A DNA stretch of 64,000 nucleotides from Thiemannella venezuelensis (GTDB taxonomy: Bacteria; Actinomycetota; Actinomycetes; Streptosporangiales; Streptosporangiaceae). How positions within the stretch are numbered: the stretch's first letter is position 1; every line of letters starts with the position of its first letter. A program made the translations under genes and the position numbers. Where the stretch lies: contig NZ_JACHJJ010000004.1 in the NCBI RefSeq assembly GCF_014203605.1, forward strand, positions 337,946 through 401,945, in the 5' to 3' direction. Below, in pieces: positions 1-9,055 of the stretch. The notes under the pieces are model-generated. The model saw nothing but the letters and a program-made list of their open reading frames with translations, did no database searches and had not been told where the DNA came from.

Positions 1-1572
<1,572 letters not shown>

Positions 1573-1584
1573 CGCGGAGCACCC

Positions 1585-1630
1585 GGAGGCTCCGGGCTCC
1601 CCTCACCGGTGAGGGGAGCCCGGAGCCTCC
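1585..1630. terminator. Perfect palindromic bidirectional terminator
   Basis: A 46-base perfect palindrome (arms of 22-23 bases beginning GGAGGCTCCGGG) sits 12 bases after the ettA stop and 23 bases before the stop of the convergent glucosidase gene. There is no T-run, as is usual for terminators in this group. Confidence 0.85.
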
Positions 1631-1653
1631 GTGCTCTCACGGAGGCGCGGCGC

Positions 1654-3183
1654 TCACGGGGTGTGCAGCCAGGCGGCCGTGTCCGGCGGGAGCAGGCCGT
1701 CTTCCACCGGGGCGCTGGCGATCAGGACGCGGTCGTGCGGCGGGAGCCGTACGGGCTCGGGACCGCAGTTGACCGCGCAGGTCAGCGGGGCGCGGGTGAA
1801 GAAGAGCGCACCCTCGGGAGAGTCCAGCCAGGTGACGCGGGCGGGCAGCGAGCCGTGCAGCTCCCGCCGGGCGCGCAGGGCCTCCCGGTAGAAGGAGAGC
1901 GTCGAGTCCGGGTCGCCCGCCTGCCGTTCCGCGGTCAGCGCGGCCCACTCGACCGGCTGGGGGAGCCACGGGGCGACCCCCGGGGGCGCGAAGCCGTACG
2001 GCTCCTCGGTGCCGGACCAGGGGATGGGCACCCGGCAGCCGTCCCGGCCGGGGAGCCTCCCCTTCGAGCGGGTGAAGATGGGATCCTGCCGGGCCTGCGG
2101 GGGGATGTCCTTCACCTCGGGGAGGCCGAGTTCCTCCCCCTGGTAGAGGTATGCCGAGCCGGGCAGGGCGAGCATGGTCAGCAGCGCCGCCCGGGCCCTG
2201 GCGAGGCCGGTGGTGGAGCTCGTCAGGCCCTCGCCGTAGCGGGTCACGTGGCGCACCACGTCGTGGTTGGAGAGCACCCAGGTGGGGGAGGCCCCGGTGG
2301 CCAGGGTGTCGTCGATGACGGTCCGGAACGCGGTGGGCGACCAGGGCGCCTCCAGCCAGGCGAAGTTGAAGCTCTGGTGCAGCTCGTCCGGGCGGAGGTA
2401 GCGGGCGAGGTCCTCGACGGAGTCGGTCCACACCTCCCCGACCGCCATCCGGTCCCCGGGGTAGGAGTCGAGCACCTTGCGCCACTCCCGGTAGACCTCG
2501 TGCACCTCGGGACGGCCCCAGATGGGGGAGTCCGCCGTGAAGGACTGCGTCTCGGCCGTGGCGTCGGGCAGGTCCTCGGCCTTGTACAGGCCCATCGCCA
2601 CGTCGATCCTGAACCCGTCCACCCCCCGGTCCAGCCAGAACCGCAGCACGTCGATGAACTCGGCGTGCACCTCGGGGTTGCGCCAGTTGAGGTCGGGCTG
2701 GGCGGAGTCGAACAGGTGGAGGTACCACTGGCCGTCGGGGAGCCTGGTCCAGGCGGGACCGCTGAAGACCGACTGCCAGTTGTTGGGCGGGAGCTCCCCG
2801 CCGTCCCGGAACACGTAGCGCTCGCGCCCCTCGCCGCGCAGGGCGGCCTGGAACCAGGGGTGCTCCGAGGAGCTGTGGTTGGGCACGATGTCCACGATCA
2901 CGCGCAGCCCGAGGGCGTGCGCGTCGGCCACCATCGCGTCGAAGTCGGCCAGGGTGCCGAAGAGGGGGTCCACGTCGCGGTAGTCGGCCACGTCGTAACC
3001 GCCGTCGGCCATGGGCGAGCGGTAGAACGGGGTCAGCCAGATCGCGTCGACCCCGAGCTCGGCGAGGTACGGCAGGCGCCGCCGGACGCCCGCCAGATCG
3101 CCGACGCCGTCTCCTGAGGCGTCGGCGAAACTGCGGACGTAGATCTCGTAGACGACGGCCTCACGCCACCAGGGGGTCTCCAT
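1654..3183 (-). CDS. GH13 alpha-glucosidase / oligo-1,6-glucosidase
   Basis: Cytoplasmic glycoside hydrolase family 13 enzyme of 509 residues that releases glucose from alpha-linked oligosaccharides. The barrel motifs are in order: DIVPNHS near 98, GFRID with the nucleophile Asp194, GEVW with the acid/base Glu250, and SNHD with the stabilising Asp308. No signal peptide is present; the N-terminus (METPWWREAVVYEIYVRSF) is the usual start of bacterial alpha-glucosidases. It is the last gene of a leftward run, 30 bases after glbO, and may be cotranscribed with it. The GH13 family is certain. The substrate (maltose-, isomaltose- or trehalose-type) cannot be fixed from sequence, and no sugar transporter or LacI regulator is adjacent. 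Confidence 0.9.
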   Translation of the reverse strand: METPWWREAVVYEIYVRSFADASGDGVGDLAGVRRRLPYLAELGVDAIWLTPFYRSPMADGGYDVADYRDVDPLFGTLADFDAMVADAHALGLRVIVDIVPNHSSSEHPWFQAALRGEGRERYVFRDGGELPPNNWQSVFSGPAWTRLPDGQWYLHLFDSAQPDLNWRNPEVHAEFIDVLRFWLDRGVDGFRIDVAMGLYKAEDLPDATAETQSFTADSPIWGRPEVHEVYREWRKVLDSYPGDRMAVGEVWTDSVEDLARYLRPDELHQSFNFAWLEAPWSPTAFRTVIDDTLATGASPTWVLSNHDVVRHVTRYGEGLTSSTTGLARARAALLTMLALPGSAYLYQGEELGLPEVKDIPPQARQDPIFTRSKGRLPGRDGCRVPIPWSGTEEPYGFAPPGVAPWLPQPVEWAALTAERQAGDPDSTLSFYREALRARRELHGSLPARVTWLDSPEGALFFTRAPLTCAVNCGPEPVRLPPHDRVLIASAPVEDGLLPPDTAAWLHTP

Positions 3184-3213
3184 GTGTCATGAGTTGCCCC
3201 CGGGAGGTGAGGT

Positions 3214-3612
3214 TCATGCCTCGGGCGCGTTGACCATGCTGTGCGCGGCGTAGACCATGTAGTCCCACAGGCGCTTCTCCAGCTCGGCCGGGAGCTCCAG
3301 GGAGAGCACCGCGTCGTGCATGTGCTTCAGCCAGGCGTCGCGCTCGGCGCCACCGATGACGAACGGGTTGTGCCGCATCCGCAGCCGGGGGTGGCCGCGC
3401 TGCTGGCTGTAGGTGCCGGGTCCGCCCCAGTACTGGATCAGGAAGAGGCTGAGCCGGTCCTCGGCCCCGGCGAGGTCCTCCTCGGGGTAGAGCGGCAGGA
3501 GCAGCGGGTCGTCCACGACTCCCTGGTAGAAGCGGTGCACGAGGCGGCGGAAGGTCTCCTCGCCGCCCACGGCGTCGTAGAAGGACTGGGGTTCCTCGGT
3601 GGTACCTGACAC
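3214..3612 (-). CDS. glbO: Group II truncated haemoglobin GlbO
   Basis: Small haem protein of 132 residues of the 2/2 globin group II (HbO), which binds O2 and is linked to protection against NO and oxidants in actinobacteria. Seen: Tyr29 (B10) in the B helix, Tyr42 in the PLYPEE CD turn, the proximal His81 in RMRHNPF, and Trp94 at G8, the residue that marks group II. The segment [19 protein letters not shown] is near-invariant in actinobacterial GlbO. The start is GTG; AGCCTA on the plus strand at 3620-3625 reads TAGGCT on the coding strand, 7 bases upstream, which would give a leaderless mRNA. It lies 20 bases after mscS and 30 bases before the glucosidase gene. Confidence 0.92.
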   Translation of the reverse strand: MSGTTEEPQSFYDAVGGEETFRRLVHRFYQGVVDDPLLLPLYPEEDLAGAEDRLSLFLIQYWGGPGTYSQQRGHPRLRMRHNPFVIGGAERDAWLKHMHDAVLSLELPAELEKRLWDYMVYAAHSMVNAPEA

Positions 3613-3632
3613 GCCTTCCAGCCTAGGCGACG

Positions 3633-4691
3633 TCAGCCGGCGATCGTGATGGACGCCCGGTCCAGGGCGGCCTTGACCCGCAGCCGGATCTCCCGGGCGA
3701 CCTGGGCCTGGCAGGACGGGATCGTCTTGACGCTGATCCGGAAGACGAGGGCGGTGTCGGAGATCTGCTCGATCCCCCAGACCTGCGGCTCCTCGACGAT
3801 GACGACGTCGCGGTACTCGGGGTCGTCCCAGATCTCGCCGGTCACCTGGCCGAGCAGCTCGCGGACCTGGGGGACGTCGGCGGTGTAGGCGACCGGGACG
3901 TCCACGGTCGCGCGGGACCAGCCCTGGGACTCGTTGCCGACGCGGGTGATGGTGCCGTTGCGGATGTACCAGACCCGGCCGTCGGCGTCGCGCACCCGGG
4001 TGATCCGCAGGGTGACGGCCTCGACGGTGCCGGTGGTGGCGGCGCCGACCGCGGCGCCCACGTCGATCACGTCGCCCACGCCGTACTGGTCCTCCAGGAG
4101 CATGAACATGCCGGCGATGAAGTCCTTGACGAGTTCCTGGGCGCCGAAGCCGACGGCCACGCCCACGATGCCGACGCTGGTCAGCAGGGGGGCGATGGGG
4201 ACGGAGAGGCGCTCCAGCACGGTCAGGACCGCGGTGCCGACGATGACGATCGAGGCGACGGGCCGCAGCACCGAGCCGATGGTCTCGGCGCGCTGCCTGC
4301 GCCGTTCGGCGGCGACGGCGTCGAGCCCCTCGGGCTGCACGGTCTGCCTGCCGCGCAGCCGCCCGGCGATCGAGCTCCCGGTGGAGGAGGCCGCGCGCCG
4401 TACCACCCGGGTGATCAGACGGTGGGCCACCTTCCGCAGGACGAACGCGATCACCAGGATGAGCGCGATGGAGAGCAGACCCGCGATCACGGGCGCCCAG
4501 GTCGCGGGCAGGAAGGAGTACACGATGCCGCAGAGTACGTCACTCTCACCGCCGCCGGCCTTGCACGCGTTGCTCAGTCCCTCGCTCATGTGCGTGGTGA
4601 AGTCCAGGATCGACGGGGTCGACGTCGGCGACGGCGAGGGGACCGGACTCGATGAGGGCACAGGGGTGGGGCTGGGAGACAGCGGGAACAC
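3633..4691 (-). CDS. MscS-family mechanosensitive ion channel
   Basis: Inner-membrane channel of 352 residues expected to open under hypo-osmotic tension. The N-terminus is an unusual Pro/Ser/Thr-rich tail (about residues 5-30) placed before the first transmembrane helix near 55-80. Two further helices follow, including a TM3-like glycine-rich segment with [15 protein letters not shown] and LEDQYGVGD, the hallmark of MscS, then the beta-domain and a C-terminal alpha/beta domain ending near ARITIAG-like residues. The GTG start has GGAGG nine bases upstream. A start at an internal Met ([10 protein letters not shown]) would remove the Pro/Ser tail. It heads the mscS-glbO-glucosidase direction. 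Confidence 0.88.
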   Translation of the reverse strand: MFPLSPSPTPVPSSSPVPSPSPTSTPSILDFTTHMSEGLSNACKAGGGESDVLCGIVYSFLPATWAPVIAGLLSIALILVIAFVLRKVAHRLITRVVRRAASSTGSSIAGRLRGRQTVQPEGLDAVAAERRRQRAETIGSVLRPVASIVIVGTAVLTVLERLSVPIAPLLTSVGIVGVAVGFGAQELVKDFIAGMFMLLEDQYGVGDVIDVGAAVGAATTGTVEAVTLRITRVRDADGRVWYIRNGTITRVGNESQGWSRATVDVPVAYTADVPQVRELLGQVTGEIWDDPEYRDVVIVEEPQVWGIEQISDTALVFRISVKTIPSCQAQVAREIRLRVKAALDRASITIAG

Positions 4692-5075
4692 GGAGAGGAT
4701 CCTCCCGGATCGGTTCGGTCGGCAGCGGGATCACGTCATCGACAGGACCCATATTGCCGACCGAACCGGCCGTCGTCACATCACGCCGGGGAAGACGGGG
4801 ACATCGGGACCCGGGGCCGCGGGGGGCGGGTCCTGATGCTCCGGTGACGTCCGGCATGGCGCGGGACACACACCCGGAAGTGTGCCCCGTGCCCTTTCCG
4901 CGGGGGAGTCTCCCCCGATCGCCGCCCGACGAGCTCGGACGGCAGTCTGAGTTTCGGAGCCGGCGGGGTGCCAGCGTCCGGGGACGCTCCGCACCGGTCA
5001 CCCCGCCGGCTCCGCCGAGCCGCGGTGGGCGCGGTGAACCCGGACGGCTGCGCTCCGTCCCGGATCACCGCTGTC
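4692..5075. other. Gene-free interval between mscS and the 95-aa gene
   Basis: No convincing coding sequence; open frames here are shadows with poor starts. It holds the mscS ribosome binding site (GGAGG at about 4701), an imperfect hairpin at 4863-4888, and the strong nested hairpin at 4956-5013. Confidence 0.6.
4956..5013 (-). terminator. Nested hairpin, terminator of the 95-aa gene
   Basis: A 15-base perfect outer stem (4956-4970 with 4999-5013) encloses a second perfect 7-base stem (AGCGTCC 4973-4979 with GGACGCT 4982-4988). It lies about 60 bases past the stop of the leftward 95-residue gene, so it most likely ends that transcript. Confidence 0.65.
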
Positions 5076-5363
5076 TCACTCTCCCACCGCGGCGAGCACG
5101 CGTGCGACCTTGGTCGCGGCACCGGCGGGGTCCTCCGCCGTGTGCATCCGCTCGCCCCAGGACCACCAGTAGTACCAATCCGGATGGCTGGGCATGGCGG
5201 CCTGGGCTCGGCAGGTGACGTTCTCCGCCAGGCTGGTCGCGTTCGGGTTGATCACGCGGACGAAAACGCGACCCGTCCGGGTCCGCACCACCCGGGCGTG
5301 CAGCCCGCGAGCGTCAAGTTCTGACACCAAGCGCTCCAGGTGCCCGAAGTCGTCTTCCTGCAC
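5076..5363 (-). CDS. Small protein of unknown function (95 aa)
   Basis: I do not recognise a named family. The 95-residue protein is acidic at the N-terminus (QEDDFGHLERLVSEL), has a compact alpha/beta look (a helix, then strand-like RVVRTRTGRVFVRVINPN), and carries a striking aromatic stretch HPDWYYWWSWGERM near 60-75, followed by a C-terminal helix. The start is GTG with AGGAGGG eight bases upstream, which is strong support for translation. It is divergent from the XRE/TPR regulator across a 337-base promoter region and followed by a clear terminator, so it forms its own transcription unit. An association with the regulator is an inference from position only. Confidence 0.7.
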   Translation of the reverse strand: MQEDDFGHLERLVSELDARGLHARVVRTRTGRVFVRVINPNATSLAENVTCRAQAAMPSHPDWYYWWSWGERMHTAEDPAGAATKVARVLAAVGE

Positions 5364-5700
5364 CTCTTTCCCTCCTCTGGTCCGATCCGGCGCTGATTCG
5401 TCCCTTTTCCATGCTGCGAATCAGTGCTGGTTGGCCAAAGATGACTCACCGTGGCCCAGGGGTCAACGGCGAGGAAAGGGGGGTCAGGGTGGGCGTTCTC
5501 CCAAGTAGGTTGAAAGAAGCAGTCCGGGGGGAGACGATCCTTAGCCGAAGGCGCTATTCGCGGGTTCCGGTTGAGCCAAAGGTGGTCCATCATTCTCGGT
5601 AGGCGCAGCGCGACACAGGAGTCACGCTGAGTCAGCGGGAGAGGACCGGTCGGGACACAGTGTGCCAGCCCGCCCAGCTGGTCACGAGAGAGGGGCCGGT
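5364..5700. promoter_or_regulatory. Divergent promoter region with inverted repeat at 5390-5427
   Basis: Gene-free region between the 95-residue gene and the XRE/TPR regulator. An 11-base inverted repeat with one mismatch (GCGCTGATTCG at 5390-5400, CGAATCAGTGC at 5417-5427) lies 27 bases in front of the leftward start and is a candidate operator. The rightward gene has GAGAGAGGGG at about 5687-5696. No core promoter boxes stand out. Confidence 0.45.
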
Positions 5701-7269
5701 ATGTCCGGCAGGCAGCACAGGGAAACAGAGTTGGCGCGGCGGATCCGGGCGCGAGGCCTGGCCGCGGGACGCACCTCGGCCCAGATCGCCGAGGAGATCC
5801 ATGAGAAGTGCGGTCCGCAGTTCGGGACGACGCGCATCAAGGGTCACCGTCTCGCGCACGGCATCGCTCTCGCGGACGTGATCGAACAGGTAAGGGCACT
5901 GTTCGAACGCGACGCGAAGCCGGCGCCGGGCATCGGGGAGACGCTTCTGTCCGCCTACGAGAGCGGGCTGAAGCGACCCGGACCCGAATATCTGCACTAT
6001 CTGTGCACCGTCTACCGGGTGGAACCGGTCGCCCTCGGATACGAGGGTCCGTGCATCTGCGGCCACGGCCACAAGATGCCCGGTGTCGTCCGAGGCGATC
6101 TCCAGGAGGGAAAACCCGACACTTCCCCCGATCCGCGTGAGCTGTGGATGAAGCAGATCAACAGCGATTCCTCTGCGGACGGGGGCGAGGAGGACGAGAA
6201 CGTGCTACGGAGAACGCTTTTGGGACTTTTGGCCGGCGGCGCCGCCACGCTGGACGGCCAGGTGCTCGGATCGGTGGAGAGCATACGCAGGAGGATGGAC
6301 GACACCCTGGTGTCGGCGACCGTCTCGCCCGCCATGCTCGACCAGTGGGAAGAGGCCACCGTCGGCTTCGGCCGCCAGTACATGAACACGCCGCCGCTCC
6401 GGCTGCTCTGCGACGTGCTGCTGGAGTTCAGCTCCGTGCGCAAGGCCATGGAGCGGCGTCAACCGGTCGACCTGCAGGAGCGGTTGTGCCGGATGGCGGC
6501 CCAGCTCGCCGGCCTGAGTGGAATGATCATGGTGAACCTGGGCGACCACCGGATGGCCAGGTCCTTCTTCCGGACCGGCAGGACGGCGGCGGACGAGACC
6601 GGGGACCGCGCGCTGCGCGCCTGGGTCACGGCGAGGGAGGCGCTGGTCCCGCTCTACTACGGCGACCCGCGCGAGGCCCTCAACCTCGCCAAGAAGAGCC
6701 GCGACATGGCGGGTCAGACCCCCTGCGCCGCCCAGGCCATGGCGCCGGTGGTGGAGGCCCGGGCGATCGCGATGATCTCGGGCGCGGGCAAGAAGGACGC
6801 CGTCGACCAGGCCAAGCGGGCACTCTCCCGGGCCAGGGCGGCGTTCTCCCAGATGCCCGTCGTCGACCAGGAGGACCTGGCCTTCGGCTACACCGAGCGC
6901 CAGCTCTACTTCCACCAGGGCGACGCCCTGGTCAGGCTGGGGCAGGCCATGGAGGCCGACCTCATCCTGGAGCAGGCGCTCACCAAGTACAGCCCGTCCG
7001 ACTGGCTCGACCCGGCTCTCATCAGGTTCGACCGGGCCAAGTGCAAGGTGATCGAGGGCGACCTCGCCGAGGCGCTGACGATGGCGAAGGAGGCGATCGC
7101 CGGGCTGGACGAGGGGTGCCGTCCCGACATCGTGGTGCAGCGGGCCATGGAGGTGGCCAAGCTCGTCGAGCTCAAGGACCCCGCCCACCCCGATCTCAAG
7201 GAGTACCGGGAGGCGCTGCAGGCCGCTTCGGTGACCGAGCCGCTGGGGTCGAGGGTCGATTCCGTATGA
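5701..7269 (+). CDS. XRE-type regulator with TPR-like C-terminal domain
   Basis: Large cytoplasmic DNA-binding regulator of 522 residues. The first ~130 residues form a helix-turn-helix region of unusual shape: an arginine-rich start, TSAQIAEEIHEKCGP, then LLSAYESGLKRPGPEYLHYLCTVYRV, which matches the recognition and closing helices of XRE proteins (the YESG..P motif). A CICGHGHKMPG patch (two Cys, two His) near 118-128 could bind metal. From about residue 200 it is all helical with repeated pairs of ~34-38 residues, typical of TPR sensor domains in actinomycete regulators that bind peptides or partner proteins. ATG at 5701 is chosen for its GAGAGAGGGG site; an upstream GTG at 5662 lacks one. 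The stop overlaps the next start by 4 bases (ATGA), so the GNAT gene is translationally coupled. Confidence 0.85.
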   Translation: MSGRQHRETELARRIRARGLAAGRTSAQIAEEIHEKCGPQFGTTRIKGHRLAHGIALADVIEQVRALFERDAKPAPGIGETLLSAYESGLKRPGPEYLHYLCTVYRVEPVALGYEGPCICGHGHKMPGVVRGDLQEGKPDTSPDPRELWMKQINSDSSADGGEEDENVLRRTLLGLLAGGAATLDGQVLGSVESIRRRMDDTLVSATVSPAMLDQWEEATVGFGRQYMNTPPLRLLCDVLLEFSSVRKAMERRQPVDLQERLCRMAAQLAGLSGMIMVNLGDHRMARSFFRTGRTAADETGDRALRAWVTAREALVPLYYGDPREALNLAKKSRDMAGQTPCAAQAMAPVVEARAIAMISGAGKKDAVDQAKRALSRARAAFSQMPVVDQEDLAFGYTERQLYFHQGDALVRLGQAMEADLILEQALTKYSPSDWLDPALIRFDRAKCKVIEGDLAEALTMAKEAIAGLDEGCRPDIVVQRAMEVAKLVELKDPAHPDLKEYREALQAASVTEPLGSRVDSV

Positions 7270-7760
7270 ACGACGTCGAGATCAGGCGTTATCGCTGGTC
7301 TGACCTCGAATCCGTCTGGGCGCTGCACCAGATCTGCCTCGCCCAGGTCGGGCTCTCCCCGGGCGACGGCATCTGGTACGACGACGACTTCCCCCGGATC
7401 AACGAGATCTACCTGGCCGATCGGGGGGAGTTCCTCGTCGGGGAGGTCCCCGGGGGGCGTGTCGTGGCGATGGGCGGGATCCGCCGGATCGACGGCGAGA
7501 CCGCGGAGATGTGCCGCCTGCGCGTCCATCCGGAGTTCCAGCGGCGCGGGTACGGCGCGCGGATGGTATCGGCCCTGGAAGCGCGGGCGATCGAGCTGGG
7601 CTACCTGCGGCTCAGGGGGGACACGACGCTGAACCAGCCGGCCGCCATCGAGCTCTACCGCAAGTACGGCTGGCGCGAGATCCGCCGGGAGGAGTGCGGC
7701 GGATGCGTCGTGCTGTACGGGGAGAAGGAGCTGGTCGAGGCGATGTCGACCTCGACGTGA
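7266..7760 (+). CDS. GNAT-family N-acetyltransferase
   Basis: Acetyl-CoA-dependent acetyltransferase of 164 residues; substrate unknown. The fold is seen from IRRYRWSDLESVW at the N-terminus, through the strand AEMCRLRVHPEFQRRGYGARM, which holds the acetyl-CoA pyrophosphate loop (RRGYGA), to NQPAAIELYRKYGWRE at the C-terminus. It starts inside the stop codon of the XRE/TPR regulator (ATGA), so the two products are made together. That coupling suggests the acetyltransferase acts in the same response, possibly on the regulator or on the small peptide encoded 100 bases downstream; both ideas are inference. Confidence 0.9.
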   Translation: MNDVEIRRYRWSDLESVWALHQICLAQVGLSPGDGIWYDDDFPRINEIYLADRGEFLVGEVPGGRVVAMGGIRRIDGETAEMCRLRVHPEFQRRGYGARMVSALEARAIELGYLRLRGDTTLNQPAAIELYRKYGWREIRREECGGCVVLYGEKELVEAMSTST

Positions 7761-7863
7761 CGGCCTGGACTTCCAGACTGTTCCTTTATCGGGCATTGCC
7801 ATCCGGCGAGAGGCCGGAGAACTTGTTCTTCGTACCCGGTTCCCCGCTCGGTCAGAGGTCGCA

Positions 7864-7956
7864 ATGAAGAAGATCATTGTTCACAAGCCCGGCACCGTCA
7901 GGCTCAGCGGTGCTTCCAGCGTCATCCACACGGGGTGGAGGGCAGCCTCCGACTGA
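7864..7956 (+). CDS. Putative 30-residue peptide
   Basis: A small ORF that starts at ATG 7864 (beginning MKKIIVHKPGTVRLSG) and ends TGWRAASD with TGA at 7954. AGAGG lies about 5-9 bases upstream, it has the same strand as the regulator-GNAT pair, and a perfect 13-base hairpin follows 8 bases after the stop. The peptide is basic at its start and Ser/Thr/Trp-containing at its end, resembling a leader-core layout, but it contains no Cys. I do not recognise the family, and no RiPP-modifying enzyme (YcaO, LanB/C, radical SAM) is in the window. Support is positional and structural only. Confidence 0.45.
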   Translation: MKKIIVHKPGTVRLSGASSVIHTGWRAASD

Positions 7957-7964
7957 GTGTGTCC

Positions 7965-8005
7965 CCGGTGCCCGTCCGCCTCGCCGCATGGTGGACGGGC
8001 ACCGG
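7965..8005 (+). terminator. Hairpin after the 30-residue ORF
   Basis: Perfect 13-base stem (CCGGTGCCCGTCC at 7965-7977, GGACGGGCACCGG at 7993-8005) with a 15-base loop. It closes the regulator-GNAT-peptide transcription unit. Confidence 0.7.
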
Positions 8006-8434
8006 TGTGTGCGGCAGGAGATCGAAGATCCGAGGGCCGGGAGACGCCGAACCGGTCCCCGGTGCGTGCCTCCCCGCCCGCCGGCGGATGACGGAACCCC
8101 CGGGGCGCCCCCGGTCCCGGCCGGCCTCTTCGCTTCGGGGTCTCGTTCACGGGTGCGGCGTTCCTCCGGAAGGGCGGTGCCCTGCGGTGGAAAGAACCTC
8201 CTCCTGGAGGTAGGGCTGCCCCTCTCGGGGGAAGATTTCCGCCCCGAGTCTCCCGGGAGTGGATTTTTCTCCCTCCTCGGGAGTGTTTTCTTCTCCCCGT
8301 CCCGGGATGAGGATCCTCCTCCCGGGCGGAGGTAATCCACTCCGAGTGGGAGAAGTCTTCTTCTGTGGCAGGAGGTGTGCGGGCATGCGGTCCCGCCGTT
8401 GACGCGGATTGAACAAGCGTTTAATCTATTGAAC
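8006..8434. other. Non-coding interval with clustered short palindromes
   Basis: No supported gene. From 8197 to 8330 there is a run of short palindromes: CCTCC/GGAGG at 8197-8210, CTCGGGG/CCCCGAG at 8224-8248, CTCCCGGGAG at 8250-8259, CTCC/GGAG at 8273-8283, TCCCGGGA at 8300-8307 and GAGGATCCTC at 8309-8318, two of them followed by T-rich tracts. See the finding on this stretch. Confidence 0.55.
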
Positions 8435-8443
8435 ATGTGTTCA
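8408..8443 (+). promoter_or_regulatory. Tandem TetR-type operator overlapping the tetR start
   Basis: Two similar palindromic elements spaced 20 bases apart: ATTGAACAAGCGTTTAAT at 8408-8425 (imperfect) and TGAACATGTGTTCA at 8430-8443 (perfect TGAACA/TGTTCA arms). The second covers the ATG of the regulator gene, the arrangement expected for autorepression. Confidence 0.6.
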
Positions 8444-9055
8444 GCGCATGATGACCTCACCGCCCGGGCCGTCATCCGGGACCGCGCCCTGGAACTGTTC
8501 GCGGCCCAGGGCCCCGACGCGGTGACCGTGCGGCGGATCGCCGCGGCCGCGGGAGTCTCGCCCGGCCTCGTCATCCACCACTTCGGCTCCAAGGAGAGGC
8601 TGCGCGCCGCGGTCGACGAGCACGTGGCGGGGGTGTTCGACGACCTGTTCACCCGGGCCGCGACGGGCGGGCTCGACATGACCGACGGGGCCTCCCTCGC
8701 GGAGGCGTTCCTGCGGCAGCTCCCGCCCGGCTCGCCGGTCCCCGGCTATCTGCGCCGCCTGCTGCTGACCGGCGACGCCGCCGGGACCGGGATCTTCCGC
8801 CGCTGGTTCACCGCCGGACGGACGATGACCGAGGCGCTCGTGGCCCGCGGCCTGCTCGGACCGGGGCGCGACCCGGAGGTCCGCACGGCCTTCCTCATGG
8901 TCAACGACCTGGTCCTGCTGCTCCTGAGGGACCAGCTCGCCGAGGTGGTGGGCATCGACCCCCTCGGCCCGGAGGGCGCGGTCCGATGGGCCGAAGAGGT
9001 GCTGGACATCTATCGCAACGGACTGTTCGGCACGGAAGGGGAATCAGCGTCATGA
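8435..9055 (+). CDS. TetR/AcrR-family transcriptional repressor
   Basis: Regulator of 206 residues. The N-terminal helix-turn-helix is clear (RDRALELFAAQG, then VTVRRIAAAAGVSPGLVIHH and FGSKERL) and is followed by an all-helical ligand domain. ATG 8435 is preferred because the family homology begins just after it and the operator palindrome overlaps it; no Shine-Dalgarno precedes it, so the message may be leaderless. An upstream ATG at 8375 would add 20 unrelated residues. Its stop overlaps the start of the monooxygenase gene by 4 bases (ATGA), so the two are coupled, and the likely role is control of that enzyme in response to its substrate. Confidence 0.9.
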   Translation: MCSAHDDLTARAVIRDRALELFAAQGPDAVTVRRIAAAAGVSPGLVIHHFGSKERLRAAVDEHVAGVFDDLFTRAATGGLDMTDGASLAEAFLRQLPPGSPVPGYLRRLLLTGDAAGTGIFRRWFTAGRTMTEALVARGLLGPGRDPEVRTAFLMVNDLVLLLLRDQLAEVVGIDPLGPEGAVRWAEEVLDIYRNGLFGTEGESAS

